A DNA stretch of 56,126 nucleotides from Clostridium sp. (GCA_023663815.1 JAMPGS010000003.1:1-56126); one strand, 5' to 3'. Counted from the first letter of the stretch, positions 16,349 to 25,459 are shown. Notes: generated by a model from the sequence alone, not told the origin. Program-made: numbers and translations.

Positions 16349-17293
16349 ATGGTATATGATTGTATTCCTTTTTTTAATGAACTGGATATCTTAAGGCTGA
16401 GGCTCCATATTTTAGCGCCCATTGTGGATAAATTTATCATAGAGGAGGCCACAGTGACCTTTTCCGGGGAGCCCAAGGAGCTGTGCTTTGAAAAGAATCG
16501 GGAGATGTTCCGGGAATTTTTACCAAAGATTAAATATATCGTGGTGGACAATTCCCCTGTGAATACCACCACCCATTTGCGGGATAAGTTTCAGAAAAAC
16601 GCTTTGGTAAAGGGGCTTATAGATGCCACGGAGGAGGATATAATTTTGTTGAGCGACGTGGACGAGATACCCAATCCAAAGACCTTGATGCAGGTGATAG
16701 AGAACTTTGATTCCAGCAAGGTTTACCATTTGGCCCAGAGAATGTTTTACTGTTATCTTAATATGGAGGAAATGTCGGGAAATCTGCTTTCCATTACCGG
16801 GGAATTTCCGGGGGTAGAGAGGAGGCTGTGGCTTGGCACCAAGGTTTTTGGGAAAAAGAGCATCCCGGACAACGGAATTATTGAGCTCCGCGAGGCGTCC
16901 GTGACGGCGGCGAACGCGGTGCGGGTGGCGGACGGCGGCTGGCATTTTGGATATATGGGGAGCAGTAAGGAGAGGGACGTGTCCAAAAGAATCGGCACGA
17001 AGGTAGTGGCGGCGGCCCATCAGGAGTACAACAATCAGGATACCTTAAAGGAAGCTGAGGACAGGCTGATACTGGGGCAGGATATTTTTGGCAGGCAGGC
17101 GCGGTTTGAGCGCGTGGAGGTGGATGAAAGCTACCCGGAATATTTGCTTTCCCATTTGGACGAATACAGCTATTTGATTATGCCGCCGGTATCCCGGAGC
17201 AGGCGGATTTATACGAAAATTTCTATGCCCTTCCGGCGTTTTTTCCGAAAGGCGCTGCGGAGGCTGAAGCGGATATTGAAAGGCAAGGGATAA
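16349..17293 (+). CDS. Glycosyltransferase family 17
   Basis: 314 residues, start preceded by GGAAAGGCGG. The protein begins MVYDCIPFFNELDILRLRL, then IIEEATVTFSGEPK and ILLSDVDEIPNPKTL. The last holds the DVD metal site and is the hallmark of GT17, the family of the eukaryotic bisecting beta-1,4-GlcNAc transferase and many bacterial members. It likely adds a hexosamine to the repeat unit, but bacterial specificities are poorly known. The C-terminal 30 residues are very basic and amphipathic (RRFFRKALRRLKRILKGK), like those of the two preceding transferases, which suggests a common peripheral membrane tether. The stop overlaps the next ATG by one base. Confidence 0.87.
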   Translation: MVYDCIPFFNELDILRLRLHILAPIVDKFIIEEATVTFSGEPKELCFEKNREMFREFLPKIKYIVVDNSPVNTTTHLRDKFQKNALVKGLIDATEEDIILLSDVDEIPNPKTLMQVIENFDSSKVYHLAQRMFYCYLNMEEMSGNLLSITGEFPGVERRLWLGTKVFGKKSIPDNGIIELREASVTAANAVRVADGGWHFGYMGSSKERDVSKRIGTKVVAAAHQEYNNQDTLKEAEDRLILGQDIFGRQARFERVEVDESYPEYLLSHLDEYSYLIMPPVSRSRRIYTKISMPFRRFFRKALRRLKRILKGKG

Positions 17294-18744
17294 TGAATCA
17301 GAAAAATAAAATTGTTGAGGTTTATGGCCTTTGGTTTGCCGATTTGGTGGCGATTGGAATTTCATTTATCCTTGCAACCTATATCCGATTTGGAAATTTT
17401 AGGGATATGGGGGATAAGGGAATCCACTTTCAGGTTTGTTTGGTTTTGCTTTTGTTCTGTACGGTCTACACCTTTTTTATCGACTGGAACAGAAATTTTT
17501 TAAAAAGAAGCCTGAACAAAGAAATTTATGAGATACTAAAATATCATGTGATTATGCTTTTGGTAGTGCAGATGATTATGTACTTCCTCAAGTGGGCGGA
17601 TGTGTTTTCCCGTCTGGTGATGATTTATTTTCCCATCATCAACGTGCTGTTGACGCTGGCCCTGCACCTTTTTATAAAAAAGGGCCTTCAAATACATTAC
17701 CGCTCCGAGATGTCCAGAATAAAGGTGCTGGTGATTACTCAAAAGGCAATGGCGGACCAGGTGCTTGAACGGCTTCAGGATACGCTGGACATTAATTATC
17801 AGATTGTGGCGATTGCGTGTCCGCAGGAGCGTATGGAGGAGAAGGAAAGCGGCGGGGACAGTAAAGCTTTTCAAAAAAATAGGGAAGTGGACGGGATTCC
17901 GGTGATGACGATAGGCGGGGACTTTATGGAAAAGGTGACTTTGATGGCCCTTGACGAAGCCTTTATCTATGCGCCGGAATTAAAGCAGAAGCAGATTCAA
18001 AGGATATTGAATGGGTTTGACGAGATGGGGGTAGACTGTCATTACTGCCTTGAGCTTCCCGGCACCCGGCCTGAGAGGAGCAAGATAGAAAGCTTTGGCG
18101 GCTATTCGGTCATCACTTACACCAGATTCCAGAGCAGCTATAAGAGGCTGTTGATTAAGAGAGTGATGGACATTGCGGGCGGTCTGGTGGGGCTTGTAAT
18201 TACGCTGGTGTTTTTCCCCTTTGTGGCGCTGGCAATCAAGCTGGATTCGCCGGGCCCTGTGATGTTTTCCCAGATAAGGATAGGCCGCAACGGCAGGCGG
18301 TTTAAGATTTATAAATTCCGTTCCATGTATGTGGATGCGGAGGAGCGGAAAAAAGAGCTGGAAAAGCAAAATGAAATACAGGGGCTTATGTTTAAGATAG
18401 AAAACGACCCCCGGATTACAAAGGTGGGCAAGTTTATCCGAAAGACAAGCATCGACGAGCTTCCGCAGTTTTTTAACGTGGTGAAAGGGGACATGAGTTT
18501 GGTAGGAACCCGGCCGCCCACGGCGGATGAGTTCGAGAAGTATAACCAGTACTACAGAAGGCGCATCAGCATGACGCCGGGGCTTACGGGCTTGTGGCAG
18601 GTCAGCGGGCGCAGCGAGATTGAGGACTTTGACGATGTGGTGAAGTACGACCTTGATTATATAGACAGTTGGTCCCTAACCCTTGACGTGAAGATTCTGC
18701 TTCGCACGGTGTGGGTGGTGCTTGCGGGGCGGGGGTCCAAGTAA
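17293..18744 (+). CDS. Polyprenyl glycosylphosphotransferase (WbaP/CpsE type initiating enzyme)
   Basis: 483 residues. Four to five N-terminal membrane helices (about 10-125) precede a cytosolic sensor-like region, a further membrane helix (about 295-315) and the bacterial sugar-transferase domain. The catalytic domain shows KRVMDIAGG, KLDSPGPVMFSQIRIG, KFRSMYVDAE, RKTSIDELPQFFNV, GDMSLVGTRPP and PGLTGLWQVSGRS, the full set of motifs of this family. It transfers sugar-1-phosphate (often Glc-1-P or Gal-1-P) from UDP-sugar to undecaprenyl phosphate, committing the repeat unit. Its place in mid-operon rather than at the head is slightly unusual. It is the only initiating enzyme in the window. 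Confidence 0.93.
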   Translation: MNQKNKIVEVYGLWFADLVAIGISFILATYIRFGNFRDMGDKGIHFQVCLVLLLFCTVYTFFIDWNRNFLKRSLNKEIYEILKYHVIMLLVVQMIMYFLKWADVFSRLVMIYFPIINVLLTLALHLFIKKGLQIHYRSEMSRIKVLVITQKAMADQVLERLQDTLDINYQIVAIACPQERMEEKESGGDSKAFQKNREVDGIPVMTIGGDFMEKVTLMALDEAFIYAPELKQKQIQRILNGFDEMGVDCHYCLELPGTRPERSKIESFGGYSVITYTRFQSSYKRLLIKRVMDIAGGLVGLVITLVFFPFVALAIKLDSPGPVMFSQIRIGRNGRRFKIYKFRSMYVDAEERKKELEKQNEIQGLMFKIENDPRITKVGKFIRKTSIDELPQFFNVVKGDMSLVGTRPPTADEFEKYNQYYRRRISMTPGLTGLWQVSGRSEIEDFDDVVKYDLDYIDSWSLTLDVKILLRTVWVVLAGRGSK

Positions 18745-18750
18745 AACCTA

Positions 18751-18767
18751 TATTGGCAGGAAGACCG
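18751..18767 (+). repeat. Short leader repeat, copy 1
   Basis: TATTGGCAGGAAGACCG, in the gap before the GT2 gene. Similar sequence recurs at 23902 and 25460, each time just upstream of a gene in this operon. Confidence 0.4.
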
Positions 18768-18810
18768 TCATGAGGCGCGGAGGTTTTGGCTGTCAGGCAT
18801 GGAGATTAGC

Positions 18811-19854
18811 ATGGAAAAATATAAAATCAGCATCATTGTTCCAGTTTACAACGCAGAACAATATTTAGAGCGCTGCGTGGATACATTGCTTCGTCAGAAT
18901 TATGAAAATTTGGAGATTCTGCTCATAGACGACGGCTCAAGGGACGGAAGCGGGCGGCTCTGCGACGAGCTTGCGGAAAAAAATAAAAAGCTCCGGGTTG
19001 TCCATAAGGAAAACGGGGGGCTTGTCTCCGCATGGAAAAGGGGCGTCGGGGAAAGCAGCGGGGAATACATAAGCTTTGTGGACAGCGATGATTGGGTTGA
19101 TTTATGCATGATAGAGGAGATGGCGGTTTATCTTTCAGGAAATCCAAAGGAAATCATTGCCAGCAATTATATTATCGAGCGGGAAAGGGGCGGGCAGCAG
19201 GTACGGCAGGAGCTTCCCGCAGGGGAGTATGACAGGGAAGCGATAAAGAAACAGGTGATTCCCAACCTGCTTGGGCGGGAGCATCGATGCGTAGCGGTGT
19301 CAAGATGCATGAAGCTCATCAGCCGCGGGCTGCTTGAGGATAATATGAAGTACAGCGATGAAAAAGCTTTGATAGGCGAGGACATGACGATAATGGTGCC
19401 GTCGCTCATAGACTGCCACAGACTGGTAGCTGTGGACAAGGCGTATTACCACTACCGGTATGTGACAGAGTCCATGGTTCACAAGTACGATAAAGATTTA
19501 TATAAAAATATCCAGTTTTTAATGGGGATTCTTTTTCAGATTGTAGATGATAAATTTGAGGGAGAGGAACGGCAGAAAATGCGCGGGCAGGTGGAGCGGG
19601 AGTATGTTCTTACCCTGTTTTTAGCGTTAAAAAACGAAGCTAGAGGCAACCCAAAGGGCTACCGGGAAAATATTTTTGCCCTCTGCAAAGCAAGGGAAGT
19701 CCGGGAGCTTGTTAAGAGAGCTCCGGTGAAGGTGAAGGACAGCTCCAACAAACTGCTCTATTTAACCCTAAAAAGCCCAAATGAGATTACCGTGCGCCTG
19801 CTTCGGCTGGCGATGATACTGTACTACAAAAAGCCCCGGACAGCGGCCAAGTGA
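18811..19854 (+). CDS. Glycosyltransferase family 2
   Basis: 347 residues from the ATG at 18811, which has GGAG 6 bases upstream; ATG 18799 in the same frame has a weaker site. The N-terminus KISIIVPVYNAEQYLERCVD, LIDDGSRDGS, ENGGLVSAWKRG and SFVDSDDWVD show an inverting GT-A enzyme with the DxD site as DSDD, followed by GEDMTIMVP, the catalytic acidic region. It probably adds one residue to the lipid-linked unit. Its stop codon lies inside a long hairpin (19845-19886). Unlike most genes here it is separated from the next gene by 178 bases. Confidence 0.92.
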   Translation: MEKYKISIIVPVYNAEQYLERCVDTLLRQNYENLEILLIDDGSRDGSGRLCDELAEKNKKLRVVHKENGGLVSAWKRGVGESSGEYISFVDSDDWVDLCMIEEMAVYLSGNPKEIIASNYIIERERGGQQVRQELPAGEYDREAIKKQVIPNLLGREHRCVAVSRCMKLISRGLLEDNMKYSDEKALIGEDMTIMVPSLIDCHRLVAVDKAYYHYRYVTESMVHKYDKDLYKNIQFLMGILFQIVDDKFEGEERQKMRGQVEREYVLTLFLALKNEARGNPKGYRENIFALCKAREVRELVKRAPVKVKDSSNKLLYLTLKSPNEITVRLLRLAMILYYKKPRTAAK

Positions 19855-19886
19855 ATGTGCAAGCTTGCTTGCACAGGCACTTGGCC
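19845..19886. repeat. Long palindrome overlapping the GT2 stop codon
   Basis: GGCCAAGTG (19845-19853) pairs perfectly with CACTTGGCC (19878-19886). Inside it TGTGCAAG (19856-19863) pairs with CTTGCACA (19868-19875) around CTTG. This gives 17 base pairs with one AA/GG internal loop, and the TGA stop lies in the left arm. No T-run follows. It may be a dispersed extragenic palindrome or an mRNA-stabilising element. A related GCAAGC/GCTTG core occurs at 55409-55424. Confidence 0.6.
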
Positions 19887-19924
19887 ATTGGCCGGGCAAG
19901 GCTGTATGAGCAAGAAGGGCGATA

Positions 19925-19982
19925 GCCCGGATTGCGAATACGGGCGGCGATTGCGAGAGCGGAGCGAAGCAATCGGCTTTTT
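19925..19982 (+). terminator. Possible partial terminator between two GT2 genes
   Basis: Two stems occur: GCCCG/CGGGC (19925-19929 with 19941-19945) and CGATTGC/GCAATCG (19948-19954 with 19969-19975). The second is followed two bases later by TTTTT (19978-19982). The 14-base loop makes it imperfect as an intrinsic terminator; partial attenuation of distal genes is possible. Confidence 0.35.
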
Positions 19983-20032
19983 GTTATGCGCAGACCCGTG
20001 CAGGTTCAAATAAACAAGGAAAGGAGACCGGA

Positions 20033-21043
20033 ATGAATCGGGACGAGAAGGAAAAACCGTTAATCAGCGTGATTGTTCCGGTTTTTAACGGGCAAGACTG
20101 CTTGGAAAGCTGCATTGACAGCATCGAAAAGCAGACCTATGAAAATCTGGAAATCATTATCATCAACGACGGCTCCACTGACGATACGGCGGCAATCTGC
20201 GTGAAGCTGCGGGAGGCCTATGAAAATATCCATGTGATTACCATGGAGGACGAGGGGGTTTCCGCCGCCAGAAACGCGGGGATTGAAGCGTCAAAAGGGA
20301 TTTTTATTACCTTTGTGGATGCGGACGACAGGCTGCGGCCTAAAATGATTCAGGTTCTGTATGACTGCATTATGGCAACCGGGCAGGACGTGGCGGGCTG
20401 CGGCTTTTTTACATGGGAGACCTCGGAACAGTGGGAACAGTTCCTTGCGGACAGATACCGGATTCACAAGGCGGACAAGTACAAGCCCTCCGAGTATCTG
20501 CGGCAGCAGCTTTTAAAGGGAAACAGCAGGTGCTGGAGCAAGCTGTACCGGCGTTCCACCGTGGGGAATCTGCGCTTTGAAAGCGGCTTAACCATCGGGG
20601 AGGATATGCTGTTTTTGCTGCATTTGCTTCCCTACCTGCGGGGCGTTGCGGAGACGGATTATCCGGGATACGGATATTATCAAAACCCTGCGGGGGCCAT
20701 GAACAGGGAATTTACGCCAAAGTATATGGACCAGATTACCTGCTGGGAGCAGGCGCGGGAGGAAATCCTTAAGATGGACAAGACCCTTGAGGCGCAGGCG
20801 ACCTCCCTTCTCATTGTGGGAATCATGCTGACGGTGGGGAAGCTGGCAATGCTGCCCGGCGCGGAGAGAAGAAAGCAGAGGGAGTATATACAGCTTTGCC
20901 ATGAGAAGCTGAAACAGGAAATGCAGGTGTGGAACGCGTATCAGGGGCTTTCCAAGGGCTATCAGTTTAAATCCCAGCTATTTTTGGCGACACCGGGGCT
21001 TTATCTTCTGCTGTATCATTTCAGAAAATATAAAAAGCGGTAA
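20033..21043 (+). CDS. Glycosyltransferase family 2
   Basis: 336 residues, start preceded by AAAGGAGA. It begins PLISVIVPVFNGQDCLESCI and has IIINDGSTDDT, GVSAARNAGIEAS and FVDADDRLRP, the DxD site, then IGEDMLFLLHLLPYL. It is an inverting GT-A transferase of the same subfamily as the GT2s at 11664 and 18811, all about 340 residues. It is preceded by the structured 178-base spacer and followed by a 14-base-period repeat tract. Donor and acceptor are unknown. Confidence 0.92.
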   Translation: MNRDEKEKPLISVIVPVFNGQDCLESCIDSIEKQTYENLEIIIINDGSTDDTAAICVKLREAYENIHVITMEDEGVSAARNAGIEASKGIFITFVDADDRLRPKMIQVLYDCIMATGQDVAGCGFFTWETSEQWEQFLADRYRIHKADKYKPSEYLRQQLLKGNSRCWSKLYRRSTVGNLRFESGLTIGEDMLFLLHLLPYLRGVAETDYPGYGYYQNPAGAMNREFTPKYMDQITCWEQAREEILKMDKTLEAQATSLLIVGIMLTVGKLAMLPGAERRKQREYIQLCHEKLKQEMQVWNAYQGLSKGYQFKSQLFLATPGLYLLLYHFRKYKKR

Positions 21044-21047
21044 AGGC

Positions 21048-21131
21048 CAAATAGTAAATGTAAAATAGTGAATATAAAATAGTAAATATAAAATGGGAAA
21101 TAGAAAACAGGAAATATAAAATGGCAAATAG
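21048..21131. repeat. Six-unit degenerate tandem repeat, period 14 bp
   Basis: Six consecutive 14-base units begin at 21048, 21062, 21076, 21090, 21104 and 21118. Units 2 and 3 are AAAATAGTGAATAT and AAAATAGTAAATAT; the others keep the AAAA start and the central AAT core. The tract fills most of the 126-base gap between the GT2 and the pyruvyltransferase and is far A-richer than its surroundings. It contains no start codon with a usable ribosome site and no paired -35/-10. Confidence 0.8.
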
Positions 21132-21169
21132 GTTGGAAATGTGGACGGGAAAGCGGACGAGGGAAGCGT

Positions 21170-22366
21170 ATGAAATCGGATAAATTGGTGGTATACATGC
21201 ACGCGGGCAGCGGCAACCATGGCTGCGAGGCCATTGTGAACAGTCTTTGCGGCATGATAAAGGAAAAGGTTTTGCTGGTGAGCTACTATGGGGAGGAGGA
21301 CGAGAGGTACTCCTTAAAGGATTTATGTGAAATTAGGAGCGAACGGCGTTTCGAGCGGCACAGGGCGGCCCATGTGCTGTACTATATTTATCGGAAATTG
21401 ACGGGGGATAAGGAAAGCTTTATCCGATACCGCTACGGGGATATTTTTAAGGGAAAAACGCCGTGCCTTGCCATATCTATAGGAGGGGATAATTATTGTT
21501 ATGAAAATATGTTAAGCGACCTTCGTCTGGCAAACGGGGCCTTTCATCAAAAGGGAACGGAGACGGCGCTTATAGGCTGCTCCATTGAGCCGGAGCAGCT
21601 AAAGCGGGAAGAAATTTTAAAGGATTTGGGAAGCTATCATACTATCATTGCAAGAGAGAGCATCACCTACAAGGCGTTGAAGGAAGCTTTTCCCCAAAAG
21701 CCGGAAATTTTTTGTTTCCCGGATCCGGCCTTTACCCTTGCGGCTAAAAAGCTGCCTCTTCCAAAGGGATTTGCGGAAGGAAATACCGTGGGCATAAACG
21801 TAAGCCCCATGATTCAGGACAGTGAAAGCCGTCCCGGCATTACCATGGGAAATTATAGGGAATTGATTCGTTATATTATTCACAATACGGATATGCAGAT
21901 TGCACTGATTCCTCACGTAATCTGGGACAGGAACGATGACAGGAAGCCGGTGCATACCTTGTATGAAGCCTTTGCCGATACGGGGCGGGTGGTGGAATTG
22001 GGGGACGGGAGCTGTCAGGAGCTGAAAGGCTTTATCGGCTGCTGCCGGTTTTTTGTGGGGGCAAGAACCCATGCAACTATTGCGTCCTACTCTTCGGGCG
22101 TGCCCACCTTGGTAGTGGGCTACTCCGTGAAGGCAAGGGGAATCGCGCGGGATTTGTTTGGAACGGAGGAGCATTATGTGCTTCCGGTGCAAAGCCTTCG
22201 GGATAAAAGTGATTTGACAAAAGGCTTTGAGTGGCTTTTATCTCACGAGGAGAGTGTGAGGGAAAAATTGGCGGAAGTGATGCCCGGTTATCAAAAACAG
22301 GCGCTTGAGACAGGGAAAGAAGTAGACAGGTTATGGGAAGAGTTCAGTCGGCGGCAAAAAATATAG
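21170..22366 (+). CDS. Polysaccharide pyruvyl transferase family protein
   Basis: 398 residues. It has the layout of the CsaB/WcaK pyruvyltransferase family: MHAGSGNHGCEAIV at the N-terminus, SIGGDNYCYE in the middle, and the C-terminal signature VGARTHATIASYSSGVP with GYSVKARGIARDLFG. Family members attach a pyruvate ketal from phosphoenolpyruvate to a sugar, giving the polymer negative charge; CsaB does this on cell-wall polymers and anchors SLH-domain proteins. Some relatives in clusters have unproven activity. It overlaps the Wzx gene by 34 bases, so decoration before flipping is a reasonable inference. Confidence 0.9.
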   Translation: MKSDKLVVYMHAGSGNHGCEAIVNSLCGMIKEKVLLVSYYGEEDERYSLKDLCEIRSERRFERHRAAHVLYYIYRKLTGDKESFIRYRYGDIFKGKTPCLAISIGGDNYCYENMLSDLRLANGAFHQKGTETALIGCSIEPEQLKREEILKDLGSYHTIIARESITYKALKEAFPQKPEIFCFPDPAFTLAAKKLPLPKGFAEGNTVGINVSPMIQDSESRPGITMGNYRELIRYIIHNTDMQIALIPHVIWDRNDDRKPVHTLYEAFADTGRVVELGDGSCQELKGFIGCCRFFVGARTHATIASYSSGVPTLVVGYSVKARGIARDLFGTEEHYVLPVQSLRDKSDLTKGFEWLLSHEESVREKLAEVMPGYQKQALETGKEVDRLWEEFSRRQKI

Positions 22367-23868
22367 TATTTGGGCAGGTGGGGAATCTGGTGACCCAGAT
22401 TCTTAATTTTGTGCTGAGGACCATCTTTATCAGCCATTTAGGGGACACCTTAAACGGGGTCAACGGCCTGTACGCCAATATCCTTTCGGTGCTTTCCATG
22501 GCGGAGCTTGGCGTGGGCACGGCGATGAATTACAGCCTGTATAAGCCTGTTGCCCAAGGAAATATTGAAAAGGTAAAGTCCTACATGAGCCTGTACAAAA
22601 AAGCGTACAGCGTGATTGGAATTGTGATTGCGGTGATTGGGCTGGCCGTATCCCCTTTTCTGCCCTATCTGGTGAACCAGCCGAAGGGTGTCAGTACGCG
22701 GGATTTGACGCTGTATTATTTTATTTTCCTGTTTAATACGGTGAGCACGTATTTTGTGGCGTACAAGTACAGTTTAGTGAACGCCGAGCAGAAGAATTAT
22801 ATTCAGACCAATATTTTAACGGTAACAAAAATGATTACGGTGGTTTTGCAGATTGCCGTGATTCTGCTGACCGGCAATTATTACGCGTATCTTCTGACCG
22901 CCGCGGCCGTGGAGCTGATACAAAAAATTTTTGTGAGTATTTATCTTGATAAGCGGTATCCTTACCTGAGGGAAAAAAATGTGGAAAAGCTTTCAGGGGA
23001 GGAGACGGGAGAGATTGTAACAAAGACAAAGGCGTTGATGTTTCACAAAATCGGCGATGTGGCAAGGCTGCAGACGGACAGCATGATTATTTCGGGGTTT
23101 ATCAACGTTACCTTGAGCGGCTTTGTGGATAATTATAATTTGGTTTTGAACTCCATTGCAAACGTGGTGAATATCGTCTTTAATTCCGTGTTGTCTAGCT
23201 TTGGGAATTTGTTTGCCACGGAGACAAAGGAAAAGCAGTACCAAATTTTTAAGGTGTACCGCTTTGCCGCCTGCTGGATTTATGGGTTTACCGCCGTGGG
23301 ATTTTCCATGCTGCTTACGCCTTTTGTGGGGCTGTGGCTTGGGGATACGGGAAAAACTCTTGCCTTTTCCGTGGTGATGTGCATTTTGGTTGATTATTAT
23401 TTTAAAGGTGATAGAATTGTACTATCTAATTTTAAGACGGCGGCGGGGGTGTTCGAGCAGGATAAGTATTTAGCGTTGATACAAGGAGCGGTAAATTTGG
23501 TGATTTCCATTGTGCTGGTGCAGAGGATAGGGCTTGCGGGGGTCTATGTCGGAACCATCGTGTCGGGCCTTATCGCCAATATAACGAAGCCCGTTATCAT
23601 TTACCGGGTGATTTTAAGCCAGCCGGTAAAAGGGTATTTTGCGGATTCGTTGAAATACCTGCTGGCAGTGCTTGCGAATTTCGGACTGCTTTTGGGGATT
23701 AAGGGACTGGTGATGCCGCAGGTGACGATTGGCACCTTTGCGGTCATGTTTGTGATTATCTGCGTGGTGTTTAACGGAAGCTTTCTAGTGCTGTTTGGCC
23801 GGACGGAGGAGTTTGGGTATCTGGCCGGGCTGGTGCGGGGGAAGATGACGGGGAAAAGAAGGAAGTAG
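22333..23868 (+). CDS. wzx: Wzx-type lipid-linked oligosaccharide flippase
   Basis: 511 residues with 12-14 predicted membrane helices spread over the whole length. It opens KNIVFGQVGNLVTQILNFVLRT, a usual start for polysaccharide flippases of the MATE-like superfamily, and has LGVNGLYANILSVLSMAELG-type spacing in its second helix region. It should move undecaprenyl-pyrophosphate repeat units to the outer face of the membrane. Its start lies 34 bases inside the pyruvyltransferase gene. With Wzy-like proteins at 27538 and 35052 and the initiating enzyme at 17293 it completes a Wzx/Wzy pathway. No Wzz-type length regulator is in the window. Confidence 0.88.
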   Translation: MGRVQSAAKNIVFGQVGNLVTQILNFVLRTIFISHLGDTLNGVNGLYANILSVLSMAELGVGTAMNYSLYKPVAQGNIEKVKSYMSLYKKAYSVIGIVIAVIGLAVSPFLPYLVNQPKGVSTRDLTLYYFIFLFNTVSTYFVAYKYSLVNAEQKNYIQTNILTVTKMITVVLQIAVILLTGNYYAYLLTAAAVELIQKIFVSIYLDKRYPYLREKNVEKLSGEETGEIVTKTKALMFHKIGDVARLQTDSMIISGFINVTLSGFVDNYNLVLNSIANVVNIVFNSVLSSFGNLFATETKEKQYQIFKVYRFAACWIYGFTAVGFSMLLTPFVGLWLGDTGKTLAFSVVMCILVDYYFKGDRIVLSNFKTAAGVFEQDKYLALIQGAVNLVISIVLVQRIGLAGVYVGTIVSGLIANITKPVIIYRVILSQPVKGYFADSLKYLLAVLANFGLLLGIKGLVMPQVTIGTFAVMFVIICVVFNGSFLVLFGRTEEFGYLAGLVRGKMTGKRRK

Positions 23869-23901
23869 GAAGATAAGAAAACAGGAAGGCCGAAAGAGTA
23901 G

Positions 23902-23928
23902 TATTGGCAGGGAGGACGGAAGGAGGAA
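23902..23928 (+). repeat. Short leader repeat, copy 2
   Basis: Begins TATTGGCAGGGAGGACGG and continues through AAGGAGG. Nearly identical to the sequence at 25460-25486, apart from a one-base gap and two substitutions. It ends close to the start of the membrane protein at 23942. Confidence 0.45.
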
Positions 23929-23941
23929 AAAATACGCTGTT

Positions 23942-25432
23942 ATGAAGCTAAAAAAAATCACTGTGGTGAGCATAATAATTTTTTTCCTTTTAATGCTGCC
24001 TGTTTTTTATCTTTCTTTCATAAATAGGGCGTCCGGGGACGATTATGGATATGGAATTTATACAAGGGGCGCGTGGGTGAGCAGCCATTCGTTTGCGGCT
24101 TTGGGCAGAGCCATAGGCCAGACGATTAAGCAGTACTATTCAGGATGGCAGGGCACCTGGTTCAGCGTACTTGTGTTTTCCCTGCAGCCGGAGGTATTCA
24201 GCGACAAGGCGTATGTTTTGGTGGCGTTTTTAATGCTGTTTTTGTGGATAGGGAGCACGTTTTATCTTTTTTATGAGATTTTATGTAAAAGCTTAGGGTT
24301 AAATAAATGGGAATATCTGTTGATTTCCGTATGGTTTTTGATAATCAATATAGAATTTATTCCCAGCACAAAATCCGCTATCTATTGGTTTAACGGCTGC
24401 GCCCATTATATGCTGCCATTTGCTATGTGCCAGATAGCGGCGGTGTGGCTGATAAGGTATGGCAAAACTTATAAAAAGAGTACGTTTATCGGTATTGCAG
24501 TTTTTATGACGCTGCTTGGCGGCTCCAATTATCAGGCGGCTCTGTTTGCCTTGATAGCGGCGTGTTATACGATTGCGGCCGTTTGGTTTTTAAAAAAAGA
24601 AAAACGGATTTTGACCTTGCTTATCCCTGTGTGTATGGAGCTTATAGGGCTGATTATCAGTATGAAAGCGCCGGGAAACAAAGTACGGGGCGGGGAAGAA
24701 TTTGGATTTTCCGTGAGCAAGGGAGCGGAGACGATTGCCAAATCCTTTGTGTATGGACTTAAAGACTTAAAGATGTATCTGCAGGAAAGGCCGCTTATTT
24801 TTGCAGGATTAATTTTATTGTTTGTTATTTTTGTTGTGATTTTTTGCAATAAAAAAGAAGTTGTCAATTTCAGGTATTCCCTTATACTTTCTGCCATGCT
24901 GTTCTGCCTTTACAGCGCTATGCAGGCGCCGGCAATTTACGCGGGGGTAGATGTTTCCGGGGGCGTGTACAATATGAATTTTCAGATGTTTTTGCTGACG
25001 GCCTCTGGAATGTTGCTGATAATAGCGGGGAATTTGGTGAAGCTTGCAAGAAACAAAGGGGGAGAAGCGGCGGTGAAGACGCTATGGAAAAGCAGTTTGA
25101 TTTGCGGCTTGTTCCTTTCTTTGGTCCTCGTGGCAGTTTTTAGAAGTAATATAAAAACCAGCACCTCCTATATCTGCCTGCGCTATATTGTCAGCGGGGA
25201 AGCGGGGGATTACAGGGAGCAAATGGAACTGCAGACCCGTCTTATGGAGGAGGAAGAGGTAGAAAATGTAGTGGTGCCCTTTATCAATGACGTGCAAGGG
25301 CCCTTAATGCAGATGCCGGTTACGGAGGATGTAAGCGCTTGGACAAACACGGTAACGGCAGGGTTTTACGGGAAAGACAGTGTGGTTGCAATGGAGCGTC
25401 CTAAATGGATGGAGCTTTACGGAGAAGAATAA
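23942..25432 (+). CDS. Polytopic membrane protein, DUF6056-like
   Basis: 496 residues with about eleven membrane helices and a short extracytoplasmic C-terminus. Just after the first helix it has NRASGDDYGYG, an acidic loop in the place where GT-C glycosyltransferases carry their catalytic Asp-Asp or Asp-Glu. This pattern is what I associate with DUF6056 proteins found in glycan loci. It may glycosylate the polymer outside the cell using a polyprenyl-phosphate sugar, but no reaction is known to me. SD: GGAGG about 14 bases upstream. Separate 73-base gaps before and 57-base gaps after carry the repeated leader motif. Confidence 0.7.
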   Translation: MKLKKITVVSIIIFFLLMLPVFYLSFINRASGDDYGYGIYTRGAWVSSHSFAALGRAIGQTIKQYYSGWQGTWFSVLVFSLQPEVFSDKAYVLVAFLMLFLWIGSTFYLFYEILCKSLGLNKWEYLLISVWFLIINIEFIPSTKSAIYWFNGCAHYMLPFAMCQIAAVWLIRYGKTYKKSTFIGIAVFMTLLGGSNYQAALFALIAACYTIAAVWFLKKEKRILTLLIPVCMELIGLIISMKAPGNKVRGGEEFGFSVSKGAETIAKSFVYGLKDLKMYLQERPLIFAGLILLFVIFVVIFCNKKEVVNFRYSLILSAMLFCLYSAMQAPAIYAGVDVSGGVYNMNFQMFLLTASGMLLIIAGNLVKLARNKGGEAAVKTLWKSSLICGLFLSLVLVAVFRSNIKTSTSYICLRYIVSGEAGDYREQMELQTRLMEEEEVENVVVPFINDVQGPLMQMPVTEDVSAWTNTVTAGFYGKDSVVAMERPKWMELYGEE

Positions 25433-25459
25433 ACGATTGTCAGCGGTAAAAAGCTAAAG

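Noticed and set aside
21048..21131. CRISPR array
   Set aside because: Units are only 14 bp, contiguous, degenerate, and have no spacers.
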